Of a stretch of 36,004 nt of DNA, positions 1 through 8,670 are shown piece after piece. The stretch is from Clostridia bacterium (GTDB lineage Bacteria > Bacillota > Clostridia > Christensenellales > Borkfalkiaceae), in assembly GCA_900767195.1 (NCBI GenBank), contig CAAFYG010000121.1:1-36004 (forward strand), given 5' to 3'. The notes beneath the pieces are model-generated. The model was not told the origin of the DNA, made no database searches, and was given only the letters and a program-made list of their open reading frames with translations. Numbering within the stretch: position 1 is the stretch's first letter; every line of letters starts with the position of its first letter. The translations under genes and the position numbers were made by a program.

Positions 1-2
1 AT

Positions 3-1352
3 CCGCACGTCCATCTCGTTTCGTATTCGACGGGCAAAGAACCGTATATGACGAGGCAAGGTCTTGAAAAGTTAAAAGCCGCTTACGCGCACGAGATTTT
101 TAAGAACGATTTATACGAAATTTACGAAAAGCAGACGGAATACCGCGACGAACTGCGAGTCGAGAGTAAAGAAAAAATAGCGGAAATTATTCGTGAGATA
201 AACGGCAAAAAATACGAAAACGAAACGATTGAACTAATGCTGAAAACGCTTGCCGAAAAACTGCAAAAGCATAAGGGCAAGAAAGTTTACGGATATCTTC
301 CGAAAGATGTCAAAAACCTTGTTAACGGTGTTATAGACGAACTTATGAGGGATAGCGACTTGCAAAAATTATACGAATTATGGTACGAACAGCGCGAAAA
401 CGTATTGAAAACTTATAGGGATAAAATGCCCGCAAGGTTGCCGCTTTCTGCAAACGAAGAATTCAAGTCGGCGCGTAACGCGGTGATTGCCGAAGCGTTG
501 AATTTATCGTTTTCGGAAATATCGACGGTAGAAGAAACTCCCGCCGAACCGACGGATAAAGAAATAGAAAAAAGCGAGAAGAAATCGCGAAAGGACTATA
601 AAACGGCGTGGCAGTTTTACGATTGGGCAAAGGCTTGCGCGGATAAACACGGCGAAGAATATAATCCCGAATTTGCCGTGAAATTATTTACGGAGGCGGC
701 GAGCGGCGGCATTACCGTGGCGAAGTACAAACTCGGCAAAATGTTCTTAAACGGCGACGGCGTGGAAAAGGATATACCGAAAGCGGTCGAATGGTTGAAA
801 CAGGCGGCTTTGGAAGAAAACGAGTTCGCGGAATATACGCTCGGCAGGCTTTTTCTGAAAGGTGAAGAGGTAGAAAAAGATATTTTTGCGGCAGAAGAAT
901 ATCTGTTAAAATCCGCAAGTCGCGGCAATAAGTACGCGGAATACGTTCTCGGCAAAGAATACTTGCGTGGCGAAAATTTTCCGAAAGACGTACAAAAGGC
1001 AATCGATTATCTGAAACGCTCTGCAGGAAAAGACTTTGATTTTGCGGAGTATACGCTTGGCAGGATATATTTATTCGGACTCGGCATAGAAAAGGATTTA
1101 CCGCTTGCAATGGAATATCTCCGCTCTGCGGCGGCAAGGGGTAACGAGTACGCGGCGGAACTCATCAGGCAGAAAGAGTTGTTCGACAAACAAAGCATAA
1201 GTCTTTGTATAAGCCGTTTATTCAGATATTTGTGCGGGGTATTGCAAGAAAAAGCGGAAACGGAATTAAGCGCGAAAATAACGAGAACGGATAAAAAACT
1301 TCGCCGCAGAATAGCGGAGAAAAAGCAGGCGCAAGGACTGAAATTAGAATAG
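3..1352 (+). CDS. MobP-type relaxase, C-terminal part with Sel1 repeats (5' truncated by window edge)
   Basis: Relaxases nick the transfer origin and pilot DNA during conjugation. The frame is open to the left edge: bases 3-47 encode PHVHLVSYSTGKEPY, joined directly to the Met at 48, so that Met is internal and the gene starts outside the window. The HVH pair followed by a hydrophobic strand resembles the metal-binding histidine motif of MobP relaxases. The middle is a charged helical region, and bases about 670-1155 encode four to five Sel1-type repeats (AEYTLGRLFLKG..., AEYVLGKEYLRG..., AEYTLGRIYLFG...). The end is highly basic. Clostridial MobP relaxases with Sel1 repeats at the C-terminus are known, which fits. 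The stop lies within the ribosome binding site of the next gene, so it is co-transcribed with the Toprim and coupling-protein genes. The catalytic tyrosine region is not visible. The family call rests on the short N-terminal stretch, the Sel1 repeats and the neighbours. Confidence 0.8.
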   Translation, partial: PHVHLVSYSTGKEPYMTRQGLEKLKAAYAHEIFKNDLYEIYEKQTEYRDELRVESKEKIAEIIREINGKKYENETIELMLKTLAEKLQKHKGKKVYGYLPKDVKNLVNGVIDELMRDSDLQKLYELWYEQRENVLKTYRDKMPARLPLSANEEFKSARNAVIAEALNLSFSEISTVEETPAEPTDKEIEKSEKKSRKDYKTAWQFYDWAKACADKHGEEYNPEFAVKLFTEAASGGITVAKYKLGKMFLNGDGVEKDIPKAVEWLKQAALEENEFAEYTLGRLFLKGEEVEKDIFAAEEYLLKSASRGNKYAEYVLGKEYLRGENFPKDVQKAIDYLKRSAGKDFDFAEYTLGRIYLFGLGIEKDLPLAMEYLRSAAARGNEYAAELIRQKELFDKQSISLCISRLFRYLCGVLQEKAETELSAKITRTDKKLRRRIAEKKQAQGLKLE

Positions 1353-1366
1353 GAGGAATAGCCGAA

Positions 1367-2311
1367 ATGGCACAGTTTGTATATTTCACGCCGCAAGAAA
1401 AAGAAGCGGCAAGGAATGCGGACATCGCGGAAATGTTGGAGCGGCAGGGCGAAAGGTTAAAGCGCAGCGGCTCGGAATACGAATGGGGCGAAGGGAGCGA
1501 ACGGGTTACGATACGCGGCAATCTATGGTATCACCAATACGAGCAAAAAGGCGGCAACGCCGTGTCGTTCGTGCAGAAATTTATGGATAAAACCTACGTG
1601 GAGGCGATAAAATTCATTCTTGGCGACGGCGCGGGAGAGGTGAAGCAAGCCGAGCCGAAACAGGCAGAGCCAAAAGAAAAAAGGCAATTCGAGCCGCCCG
1701 CGCTTGCCGAAGAGCCGCGAAAGGCGTATGCGTATTTAAACGTTCGGCGCGGAATACCCAAAGAGATATTAGTGCCGTTTTTCAAAAAGAAACTTATAGG
1801 CGAAACGAAGAAGTACGCAAACGTTGCGTTTATGGGTTACGATACGAACGGTAATCTTAAACACGTTAATCTGCGTAGCACTTATGCGAATTCGACGTTC
1901 AAAGGCAACGCTCCCGGTTGTACGCCCGAATACTCGTTCCATTACGCAGGGCATGGCGAAAAGCTGTATTTATTCGAAGCGCCCATAGATATGCTTTCGT
2001 TTATAGCGATGAAAGGCGAGGGGTGGCAGGAACAATCATACTCGGCGTGTTGCGGCGTGAGCGATAAAGTGCTGTTCCAAATGCTGAAAGACAATCCGAA
2101 TATAAAGAAAGTGTTTTTATGTCTGGACAATGACTGGGCGGGACGAGTCGCAGAATATAGAATCGCAGAAAAACTGAAAGAAAACGGGGTTGAGTTTAAT
2201 ATAAAAATACCGAAAGGTAAAGATTGGAACAACGACCTTTTGGCGACGAAAGAACAGGCAATACTACGCAATACGGAGGTAAATAAATGTCGGGAATTAC
2301 AATACTCATAA
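1367..2311 (+). CDS. DUF3991/Toprim-domain protein of a conjugative element
   Basis: 314 aa. The N-terminal half (about residues 1-90, with a GNLWYHQYEQKGGNAVSFVQ stretch) matches the primase-like DUF3991 region. The C-terminal half is a Toprim fold: the acidic residue E204 in YLFEAPIDML and the D254-N255-D256 motif in LCLDNDWAG, both expected for metal binding in Toprim enzymes. No zinc-finger cysteines or helicase domain are seen, so it is not a complete DnaG primase. Such proteins are common beside relaxase and coupling-protein genes in Firmicutes elements, and a role in DNA priming or processing during transfer is inferred. AGGAGG at 1351-1356 lies well placed before the ATG and overlaps the relaxase stop. 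The 3' end overlaps the next gene by 25 bases, which indicates translational coupling. Confidence 0.85.
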   Translation: MAQFVYFTPQEKEAARNADIAEMLERQGERLKRSGSEYEWGEGSERVTIRGNLWYHQYEQKGGNAVSFVQKFMDKTYVEAIKFILGDGAGEVKQAEPKQAEPKEKRQFEPPALAEEPRKAYAYLNVRRGIPKEILVPFFKKKLIGETKKYANVAFMGYDTNGNLKHVNLRSTYANSTFKGNAPGCTPEYSFHYAGHGEKLYLFEAPIDMLSFIAMKGEGWQEQSYSACCGVSDKVLFQMLKDNPNIKKVFLCLDNDWAGRVAEYRIAEKLKENGVEFNIKIPKGKDWNNDLLATKEQAILRNTEVNKCRELQYS

Positions 2312-4221
2312 TAGCGGCTGCGGCGATGGCGTGTACGCTCGGCGGCGTATCGCTTTTGGCGCACGTTTATACGCTGAATAGCATCAAAAGCAAGACGGTG
2401 GGCGACGGACAACACGGCTCGGCGCGTTGGGCGACGAAAAGCGAAATAAAGCGGGTTTACAGGCATATCCCGTTCACGCCGAATAAGTGGAGGGCGCAGG
2501 CGAAAAACAGCGTTAAACCGACTTATACGGGCGGTAAACGCAAAAAGACGAGAGAGGAAGAACTGCCGCAAGGAATCATAGTCGGGTGTAAGGGCGGAAA
2601 GAAGAATACTACGGCAATGGTGGATACGGGCGACGTTCACGCGCTTATGATCGGAGCGGCGGGCGTTGGAAAAACGGCGTATTGGTTGTATCCGTGTATC
2701 GAGTACGCCTGCGCGAGCGGAATGTCATTTTTGTCTACCGATACCAAAGGCGACGTTATGCGAAACTACGGCGGTGTGGCGAAAGAATACGGGTATAACG
2801 TGTCCGTAATTGATTTAAGAAACCCGACGAAATCCAATGGCAACAATCTGCTGAATCTCGTAAATAAGTATATGGACTTATACAAAGAATACCCGAATCA
2901 GCTCGCGTATAAAGCCAAAGCGGAAAAGTATGCGAAAATCATATCCAAAACGATAATTCTGTCGGGTGCAGAGTCGGCATCGTTCGGGCAGAACGCATAC
3001 TTTTACGACGCGGCGGAAGGGATACTAACGGCAACGATATTGCTCGTGGCGGAATTTTGCGAACCGCAGAAACGGCATATAGTTTCGGTTTTTAAGATAA
3101 TACAAGAACTACTTGCCCCGTCAGAGAAACGAAACAAAAATCAGTTTCAGGAACTGATGGCGTTACTTCCGAACGACCACAAGGCGAAATGGTTTGCGGG
3201 CGCAGCGTTGAACGCTTCCGATCAATCTATGGCAAGCGTTATGTCTACCGCGCTTTCAAGATTGAACGCGTTTCTCGATTCCGAACTCGAACAAATACTT
3301 TGTTTCGATACGGAGATAGACGCGGAAAAGTTTTGCTCGGAAAAGTCCGCAATATTTATCATAATGCCCGAAGAAGCCCCGACGACGTTCTTTATGATTT
3401 CGCTTATCATTCAGCAGTTGTACCGCGAGATATTAGCGGTGGCGGACGAAGAAGGCGGAAAACTGAAAAATCGCTGTATTTTCTTTTGTGACGAGTTTGG
3501 GACCTTGCCGAAAATACAGGATGCGGAAATGATATTTTCGGCGTCGCGTTCGCGCAGACTTCAAATCGTGCCTATAATTCAAAGTTTTTCACAGTTAGAT
3601 AAAAACTACGGCAAGGAAGGCGAAGAGATTATCGTGGATAATACGCAGCTCACGATTTTCGGCGGGTTTGCTCCGAACAGTCCGTCTGCGGAAGTTTTAT
3701 CCAAAGCACTCGGTACGAGAACGGTGCTGACGGGTTCGGTGAATAAGGGAAAGAACGATCCGTCCGAATCTCTGCAAATGACGGAACGACCGCTTATGAG
3801 CGCGGACGAATTAAAAGCGATGCCGAAAGGACAATTCGTCGTAATGAAAACAGGTGCGCACCCGATGAAAGTGAGATTAAAATTGTCCTTCGACTGGGGA
3901 ATATCTTTCGGCGAGCCGTATACCGTAAAGGAGAACGCGAACCGAAAAGTGGAATATGCCGAGAAGAAAGAACTTGTAGAGAAAATCGTGGAGAAATACT
4001 GTCCCGATCTGAAAGACGAAACGGAAGAAAAATCGAAAACTCGCGGCGGTATAGGCGGACAATCGCAAGTGGAAAGCAGGCGGCATTTTGCGAACGATTT
4101 GCGGACGAACAGGCCGTTTTTAAGGACTTCTTCGATTAAAAGACAGTACCCGTTGCCGCCGACGACGGAAGAAACGGACGAGATGGATGAAACGGAGCAA
4201 AAAGACAATGAGCCGACTTGA
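2287..4221 (+). CDS. VirD4/TraG-type type IV coupling protein
   Basis: 644 aa. Coupling proteins are membrane ATPases that hand the relaxase-DNA complex to the type IV secretion channel. There is one N-terminal membrane segment (about residues 4-28), a Walker A motif GAAGVGKT at 123-130 and a Walker B motif CIFFCDEFG at 397-405. The SFSQLDKNYG stretch after Walker B is typical of the TraG/VirD4 family. The C-terminal tail (from about residue 570) is charged and low in complexity, possibly a substrate-recognition extension. Only one N-terminal membrane helix is clear, fewer than in some VirD4 proteins. GGAGG just before the ATG serves as ribosome binding site inside the upstream gene. The stop overlaps the start of the following small HTH gene. 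No VirB4, PrgI or other channel genes are in the window, so it cannot be decided whether the element is conjugative or only mobilisable. Confidence 0.92.
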   Translation: MSGITILIIAAAAMACTLGGVSLLAHVYTLNSIKSKTVGDGQHGSARWATKSEIKRVYRHIPFTPNKWRAQAKNSVKPTYTGGKRKKTREEELPQGIIVGCKGGKKNTTAMVDTGDVHALMIGAAGVGKTAYWLYPCIEYACASGMSFLSTDTKGDVMRNYGGVAKEYGYNVSVIDLRNPTKSNGNNLLNLVNKYMDLYKEYPNQLAYKAKAEKYAKIISKTIILSGAESASFGQNAYFYDAAEGILTATILLVAEFCEPQKRHIVSVFKIIQELLAPSEKRNKNQFQELMALLPNDHKAKWFAGAALNASDQSMASVMSTALSRLNAFLDSELEQILCFDTEIDAEKFCSEKSAIFIIMPEEAPTTFFMISLIIQQLYREILAVADEEGGKLKNRCIFFCDEFGTLPKIQDAEMIFSASRSRRLQIVPIIQSFSQLDKNYGKEGEEIIVDNTQLTIFGGFAPNSPSAEVLSKALGTRTVLTGSVNKGKNDPSESLQMTERPLMSADELKAMPKGQFVVMKTGAHPMKVRLKLSFDWGISFGEPYTVKENANRKVEYAEKKELVEKIVEKYCPDLKDETEEKSKTRGGIGGQSQVESRRHFANDLRTNRPFLRTSSIKRQYPLPPTTEETDEMDETEQKDNEPT

Positions 4222-4477
4222 TTTTTTATACTCAAGCGACGTTTCGTCGAAAGCGGTTGCCGTCTTTTTATATCTGCTCGACCATGCGAACAAGCAAGGC
4301 GAGTGCTGGCCGGCAATACCTACTATAGCGGAAGATCTGAAAGTGTCAGAATCGACGGTTCGGCGGGCGTTGAAAGAACTGAAAAAGGCAGGGCTTCTGA
4401 CGACCGAGCAGCGATTTCGGCAAAACGGCGGCAAAAGCAGTTTGTGTTACAAAATAAAAAGCGGTGTTCCGCCGTAA
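4208..4477 (+). CDS. Small winged helix-turn-helix protein
   Basis: 89 aa when started at the ATG at 4208, which has GGAG at 4194-4197 and overlaps the coupling-protein stop; an in-frame ATG at 4187 has no good ribosome binding site. The start MSRLDFLYSSDVSSKAVAVF followed by a CWPAIPTIAEDLKVSESTVRRAL stretch is a helix-turn-helix_36-type winged helix, as found in plasmid and ICE replication or regulatory proteins. Firmicutes replication initiators of this type are longer, so this is either a stand-alone regulator or a shortened initiator. It is the last clear gene of the mobile-element block before the sugar-use cluster. The role (local repression or replication control) is inferred. Confidence 0.75.
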   Translation: MSRLDFLYSSDVSSKAVAVFLYLLDHANKQGECWPAIPTIAEDLKVSESTVRRALKELKKAGLLTTEQRFRQNGGKSSLCYKIKSGVPP

Positions 4478-4498
4478 AAACGACCGTCGGAACGCCGC
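4461..4498 (+). other. Hairpin spanning the stop codon of the winged-helix gene
   Basis: GCGGTGTTCCG at 4461-4471 pairs with CGGAACGCCGC at 4488-4498 (11 pairs, one G-U), with the stop codon in the 16-base loop. No T-tract follows on either strand, so it is not a standard rho-independent terminator. It may stabilise the mRNA 3' end. Confidence 0.5.
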
Positions 4499-4968
4499 CG
4501 AAAAAATATTATTTACTTACAAGGGCGAATTCTACCCATTTTATGACAGGTGGCAGGTGTCATCATGACGGGAGAATGTGAACGTACCCAAGGGAACGAT
4601 TAAAAGCAGAGAAAGTAAGTAAGACAATAAACGGAAATAATAACATGGCATTGAGAGAAATTTATCCTAAATGACGTAACCTTAAAAGTGTATTCAAAAA
4701 ACATTGAAGAAACTACTAAAAAATAACGTCGGACATAAAAATGCCGTAATGCTGAAAATCTGTAGAGTTGTTTGGCTTTTTATTGCATTTCCGTAACAAG
4801 TGAAAAGCGAGGGCGTTTTATTGAAATATTTTTTTTGTTGCTTAGAAGAAATTGTGTAGTTTTTATGTATATATTACTCGGTATTTTGCAGGGAATTACT
4901 TCTACTTGAAAAACCTATAATCTTATTGATCTTATTCATTAAAAAATTTATAGATAAAGTTAAAACTG
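4499..4968. other. Intergenic region between element genes and sugar-use operon; no convincing gene
   Basis: No ORF with a ribosome binding site is seen. Bases 4543-4561 hold TGACA and TGTCA in inverted orientation around a tandem AGGTGgcAGGTG, which could be a protein-binding site. In one frame, 4488-4568 reads as an open stretch ending in EFYPFYDRWQVSS and then a TGA; the same frame continues with PKGTIKSRESK before TAA, which faintly resembles the end of a sigma-region-4 helix and might be a decayed gene. A nine-codon ORF starts at 4645. From about 4800 the sequence becomes much more AT-rich. No terminator, tRNA or clear repeat array was found. Confidence 0.4.
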
Positions 4969-5033
4969 TTTCGAAAAATCTTATTTTTGTTTCGTTTTCA
5001 CTATTGATTTTTTCCTTGTGTATGTGGTATAAT
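4969..5033 (+). promoter_or_regulatory. Promoter and likely AraC-type operator of the transporter/glycosidase operon
   Basis: The -35 box is TTGATT (5004-5009) and the -10 box TATAAT (5028-5033), with an 18-base spacer. Directly upstream are two TTTCG half-sites at 4969-4973 and 4990-4994, 21 bases (two helical turns) apart, the second ending about 10 bases before the -35. Bases 4969-5012 match 32160-32203 at 40 of 44 positions, the promoter beside the AraC gene. Two same-orientation half-sites two turns apart abutting the -35 box is the usual layout of AraC-family activator sites. Confidence 0.75.
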
Positions 5034-5039
5034 AATTAT

Positions 5040-5238
5040 GTTGAAAACTTAGGCAAAAAATTTAGGTTTCGAGCGATGAAACTAAAACTTGTAATGGAAT
5101 TTTAATGTTGAAATTTTGCGAAATTGACTATCGATATTTCCAAAAGAGACGTATTTTGTTTAATTCTATAGAAATAATTTGATAAGTATTGGTAATGCTT
5201 TTGAAGCGATTATTAATTATATTAGGAGAAAATGTAAT
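5040..5238 (+). promoter_or_regulatory. Long 5' leader of the transporter operon
   Basis: Transcription from the TATAAT at 5028-5033 would start near 5040, leaving about 200 untranslated bases, against only about 23 at the related promoter near 32.2 kb. The leader is AT-rich and matches no riboswitch class I recognise. It contains a nine-codon ORF at 5076-5105 (MKLKLVMEF) with a poor ribosome binding site, and a weak inverted repeat around 5108-5125. AGGAGA at 5224-5229 is the ribosome binding site of the first gene. Confidence 0.4.
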
Positions 5239-6849
5239 ATGAAGAAGGTTTTAACGAAAGTTTTGGCTTGTGCTATGGCGGTTACTGTAGGGGGTGCTAT
5301 TTTTAGCGGTTGTGTTTCCGGCTCAGGGGGTGGTTCCGGATCCGGAAAAAATAAGATTAAAATTTCGGTTTACGGTGGAGGTTTCGGTTCGGAGTGGGCC
5401 GTGAAGATGATTGGCGACTACAATCAATCATCTAACGGAAAATATGAATTTGTTAAAATTCAAGATTATTTAGATAATAACGATACTATTACTGCTAAAA
5501 TTTTAGCAGGCGTTACGCAAGCGGATATCTTTTTTACAGACCAAAACGATATTTCTCAACTGATGGCAAGCGGTAAACTTTTGAATTTGAAGGACGTGTG
5601 GGAGGCAACGCCCGATGCCAACGGAGAGAAAATCAGAACAAAAATATACGAAGCCGATACGATGGAGAGTTTGTGGTCGAATGCAGGGGGAATATATGCG
5701 ATTCCGTATACGCTCGGAGTTTCTTCTCAGATTTATGACTATGATTTATTTGAAGATGCGGGTTGGTTTATAACCGATAACTCTACTGCGAGCGGATATT
5801 CCAAAGGCTTAGACGGTATTGAAGGAACGTATGATGACGGTTTGCCTGCAACGGAAATGGAGTATGCCGACTTGTTGTCGAAAATTTTAGATGCGCGAAT
5901 GCTTCCGTATACCCTGATGGGTAGTATTTCCGGAGGCGGAATTGAACACCTTCGAGAAAGTATTCACGCGCAATATGAAGGTTTGCAAAGTTACAAAACT
6001 TCTTATTCCTATAACGGAAAAATGTATATACCGTCTACCGGAACAACTGAAAACATCACTCCAGAAACGGGTTACAAAACACTTACCGAATCTGAGGGAA
6101 GAAATAAGGCAATTGATTTTATTTCGCAATATGTTTTAAAAGCAAATTACATCGATAATGACAGCAAAAATTCTTCGCATACCGAAGCTGAGGAGAGATT
6201 TTTGTTTTCGCATAATAGCGGTATGACGCAAATAGCTATGACTTTTAACGGATGTTGGTGGGAAAACGAAGCTCGTCCGGCTTTTGATTCCGATTCTACG
6301 CGTCACGGTGCGCAGTACGGATTTGGAAAGAGAAGATTCGGTATTATGCCAACGCCGGCACTTAATGGACAAAACCCCAATAGTAACGGAAAGGCATATT
6401 ACTCGGTGAATACTTTTGGCTCAGTTTTTGCAGTAAAGTCGGATGACGAAGAAAAAAATAAGGCAATGATAGATTTCCTTACGTATTTTGCTTCCGATAA
6501 AGGGTTGGCGACGTTTACGGAAACGGTAGGAGTCGTCCCTGCTTACAATTTTAAACTTAGCGAAAATATTTATAACAACCTTACGTATTACGGAAAAACT
6601 TATTATGATATGTTGACCGCTGAAAATACGTTAATAGTCATGCCTACTGTTTATAAATATTTTTCGTCGATTAACTATGAAACGAAAAATGCGCCGAAAC
6701 GATTGGCAATGACGATCGATGACTATCCGTATTCGTATATGATAGGTGCGTTTTATGCAGGGAAATCTGCGGATCAAATGAAAAATGCAATTCGAAACGC
6801 ATGGACGGAAACTTCATGGAAACAACTTTTGGGTGAGGTGGGGAACTGA
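5239..6849 (+). CDS. ABC sugar transporter substrate-binding lipoprotein
   Basis: 536 aa from the ATG at 5239, chosen because AGGAGA lies 9 bases upstream and the protein then begins with a standard lipoprotein signal (MKKVLTKVLACAMAVTVGG, lipobox FSGC, Cys25). An upstream in-frame start would bury the signal. A Gly/Ser-rich linker is followed by a family-1 extracellular solute-binding fold: KIKISVYGGGFGSEWAVKM, then VTQADIFFTDQNDISQLMASG, typical of carbohydrate binders. At over 500 aa it is larger than simple maltose-type binders, as often seen for complex oligosaccharides. It would sit on the outer face of the membrane and pass sugar to the two permeases directly downstream. It is the first gene of the long operon behind the AraC-type promoter. 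The substrate cannot be read from the sequence. Confidence 0.9.
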   Translation: MKKVLTKVLACAMAVTVGGAIFSGCVSGSGGGSGSGKNKIKISVYGGGFGSEWAVKMIGDYNQSSNGKYEFVKIQDYLDNNDTITAKILAGVTQADIFFTDQNDISQLMASGKLLNLKDVWEATPDANGEKIRTKIYEADTMESLWSNAGGIYAIPYTLGVSSQIYDYDLFEDAGWFITDNSTASGYSKGLDGIEGTYDDGLPATEMEYADLLSKILDARMLPYTLMGSISGGGIEHLRESIHAQYEGLQSYKTSYSYNGKMYIPSTGTTENITPETGYKTLTESEGRNKAIDFISQYVLKANYIDNDSKNSSHTEAEERFLFSHNSGMTQIAMTFNGCWWENEARPAFDSDSTRHGAQYGFGKRRFGIMPTPALNGQNPNSNGKAYYSVNTFGSVFAVKSDDEEKNKAMIDFLTYFASDKGLATFTETVGVVPAYNFKLSENIYNNLTYYGKTYYDMLTAENTLIVMPTVYKYFSSINYETKNAPKRLAMTIDDYPYSYMIGAFYAGKSADQMKNAIRNAWTETSWKQLLGEVGN

Positions 6850-7748
6850 TGGAAGGTGGAAAAATAAAAAAGAAAAAAACTATCGGAGAAGTAATATTTA
6901 TCGTTTCTCTGTTGATTTTTCCTCTGATTCAGTTGGCAATCTGGTATTTTTATTTAAATTTCGAATCTGTTCTTCAAGCGTTTAAAACGGTGCATACAGA
7001 TCTTTCGTACGAATGGGTTGGCTTTTTGAATTTTAAAAGCGTATGGTCGGATTTTACGGAAAAAGGCTCATTGTTGTATGTGGGGTTTTGGAATAATTGG
7101 AAAATGTACATAGTTTCATGGATCCTTTCCACGCCTACGTCGTTTCTGTTTGCTTACATAATTTTTAAAAAATATCCGATGTCGGGAGCGTACAGGCTCC
7201 TTGTAATGGTACCGTCGATTTTATCTGCCATTTTAACGGGCTTAATTTTTCGTAAATTTATGTTTAATCTTCCAAAATTGGGAATGGGGGGAGAGTTGCC
7301 TGATTTTTTGGGCGAAGAGAAATATAGATTTTGGACAGTTGTTATTTATAGCGTCGTTAATGGATTTTCTACTTCATCGGTGATTTATCCCAATGTTATG
7401 AATGATATCGATGCCGAAATTCTTGAAAGTGCGCAATTGGAAGGGGTCAGCGCGTTGGAAGAATTTTGGTATATCATTTTCCCATATTGCATTCCTACAT
7501 TTACTACGTTTACGATCGGCAATATTCCCGGATTATTTGGGGCAGGCCCTCTTTTCTCGTTTTGGGGATATAATGCGCCTTCCGATGTTTATACAGTAGG
7601 ATATCATATTTTTAAACAGACAATGAATGGCGGCGCGGCTTGGTATGGCTATACGTCGGCATTGAATATGATGATAATGGTAATTACTATTCCTATGACG
7701 TTCGGAGCAAAAACTTTACTTGAAAAGGTGGATCCGTTAAATGATTGA
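6849..7748 (+). CDS. ABC sugar transporter permease (UgpA/LplB-like)
   Basis: 299 aa, about six membrane segments. It has the conserved cytoplasmic EAA loop of binding-protein-dependent permeases, here EILESAQLEGVSALEEFW at about residues 190-207, which docks the ATPase. The ATG overlaps the stop of the binding-protein gene (TGATG), and the end overlaps the next permease gene by 8 bases, so the three are translationally coupled. It would form a heterodimeric channel with the next product for oligosaccharide uptake. No ATPase gene lies in the cluster, so a shared MsmX-like ATPase from elsewhere in the genome is inferred. Confidence 0.93.
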   Translation: MEGGKIKKKKTIGEVIFIVSLLIFPLIQLAIWYFYLNFESVLQAFKTVHTDLSYEWVGFLNFKSVWSDFTEKGSLLYVGFWNNWKMYIVSWILSTPTSFLFAYIIFKKYPMSGAYRLLVMVPSILSAILTGLIFRKFMFNLPKLGMGGELPDFLGEEKYRFWTVVIYSVVNGFSTSSVIYPNVMNDIDAEILESAQLEGVSALEEFWYIIFPYCIPTFTTFTIGNIPGLFGAGPLFSFWGYNAPSDVYTVGYHIFKQTMNGGAAWYGYTSALNMMIMVITIPMTFGAKTLLEKVDPLND

Positions 7749-8670
7749 GAAAAGTCAAAAAATGAAAAGTAAACATCAAGGGGATGTTAAACCTAAATAC
7801 ATAGTATCTACTTGTTTTTTTGTTTTAATGGGCATTCTTATGTTTGTGCAACTTGTGATTTTACTTTTGCCTATTGCCTGGGCTATTATGGCATCGTTTA
7901 AGGATCCCTTTGATTTTTCGACGAGTCCGTTTTCCTTTCCCGATATTTTTTGTTGGGATAATTATACAAGAGCATTTAAAGGACTTGAAGTCGAGTATTG
8001 GAGTGATTCGACGCAACAACTTGTAAGCTACAATTTCTTTAATATGTTTTGCAATTCGGCAATTTATGCACTGATTTCTCCTGCGTGGTCGTTGTTAGTT
8101 ACGTTCTGTACGTCATATTTGCTTGCAAGATATCATTTTTTCGGAAGTAAGTTTTTGTATAATTTTGCGATTTTAATGATGGTTTTGCCGTTTAGTGCGT
8201 CGTTGTCAGCATCGCTTTACCTGAGAAAAATGATGGGCATATATGATAATATACTTGCGCATATATTTTGGGGGGCTTCAGGTTTCGGATTTAATTTTGT
8301 TTTATTGTACGGAAACATCAAAGGTTTATCGAATACATATGGCGAGGCCGCTCAGATTGACGGTGCCGGGCATTATACCATAATGTTTAAAATTTATTTT
8401 CCTATGGTATTGCCGTTATTGTTCGGATTGTTTTTGTTGGCGTTCATAAGCAGCTGGAACGATTATAATACTTTCCTTGTTTATTTACCGAGCACTCCGA
8501 ATCTTGCTTACGGAACGTATGCATTTAATCAGTGGGCGGGAGTAAAGCGGTATACGACGCCCGAAATTATGGCGGCGTTTATGATTATTGCGATTCCTTC
8601 TATTATTTTGTGGATTGTGTGTCATAAATGGTCGATGACTACGATGAAAGTGGGAGGGTTAAAAGGATGA
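7741..8670 (+). CDS. ABC sugar transporter permease (UgpE/LplC-like)
   Basis: 309 aa, about six membrane segments, CUT1-type inner-membrane partner of the preceding permease. The EAA loop is at about residues 200-225 (YGEAAQIDGAGHYTIMFKIY). The N-terminal region with IAWAIMASFKDPFDF and the C-terminal WSMTTMKVGGLKG tail are typical of the second permease of sugar importers. It overlaps the upstream gene by 8 bases, and its stop overlaps the start of the large exported protein. Confidence 0.93.
   Translation: MIEKSQKMKSKHQGDVKPKYIVSTCFFVLMGILMFVQLVILLLPIAWAIMASFKDPFDFSTSPFSFPDIFCWDNYTRAFKGLEVEYWSDSTQQLVSYNFFNMFCNSAIYALISPAWSLLVTFCTSYLLARYHFFGSKFLYNFAILMMVLPFSASLSASLYLRKMMGIYDNILAHIFWGASGFGFNFVLLYGNIKGLSNTYGEAAQIDGAGHYTIMFKIYFPMVLPLLFGLFLLAFISSWNDYNTFLVYLPSTPNLAYGTYAFNQWAGVKRYTTPEIMAAFMIIAIPSIILWIVCHKWSMTTMKVGGLKG

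Noticed and set aside
617..1137. Long minus-strand frames across the relaxase gene
   Set aside because: Antisense shadows of the Sel1-repeat coding sequence; cysteine/serine-rich, with no start signals.
4303..4581. 92-codon frame overlapping the winged-helix gene
   Set aside because: Most of it is an out-of-frame reading of the winged-helix gene; no ribosome binding site.
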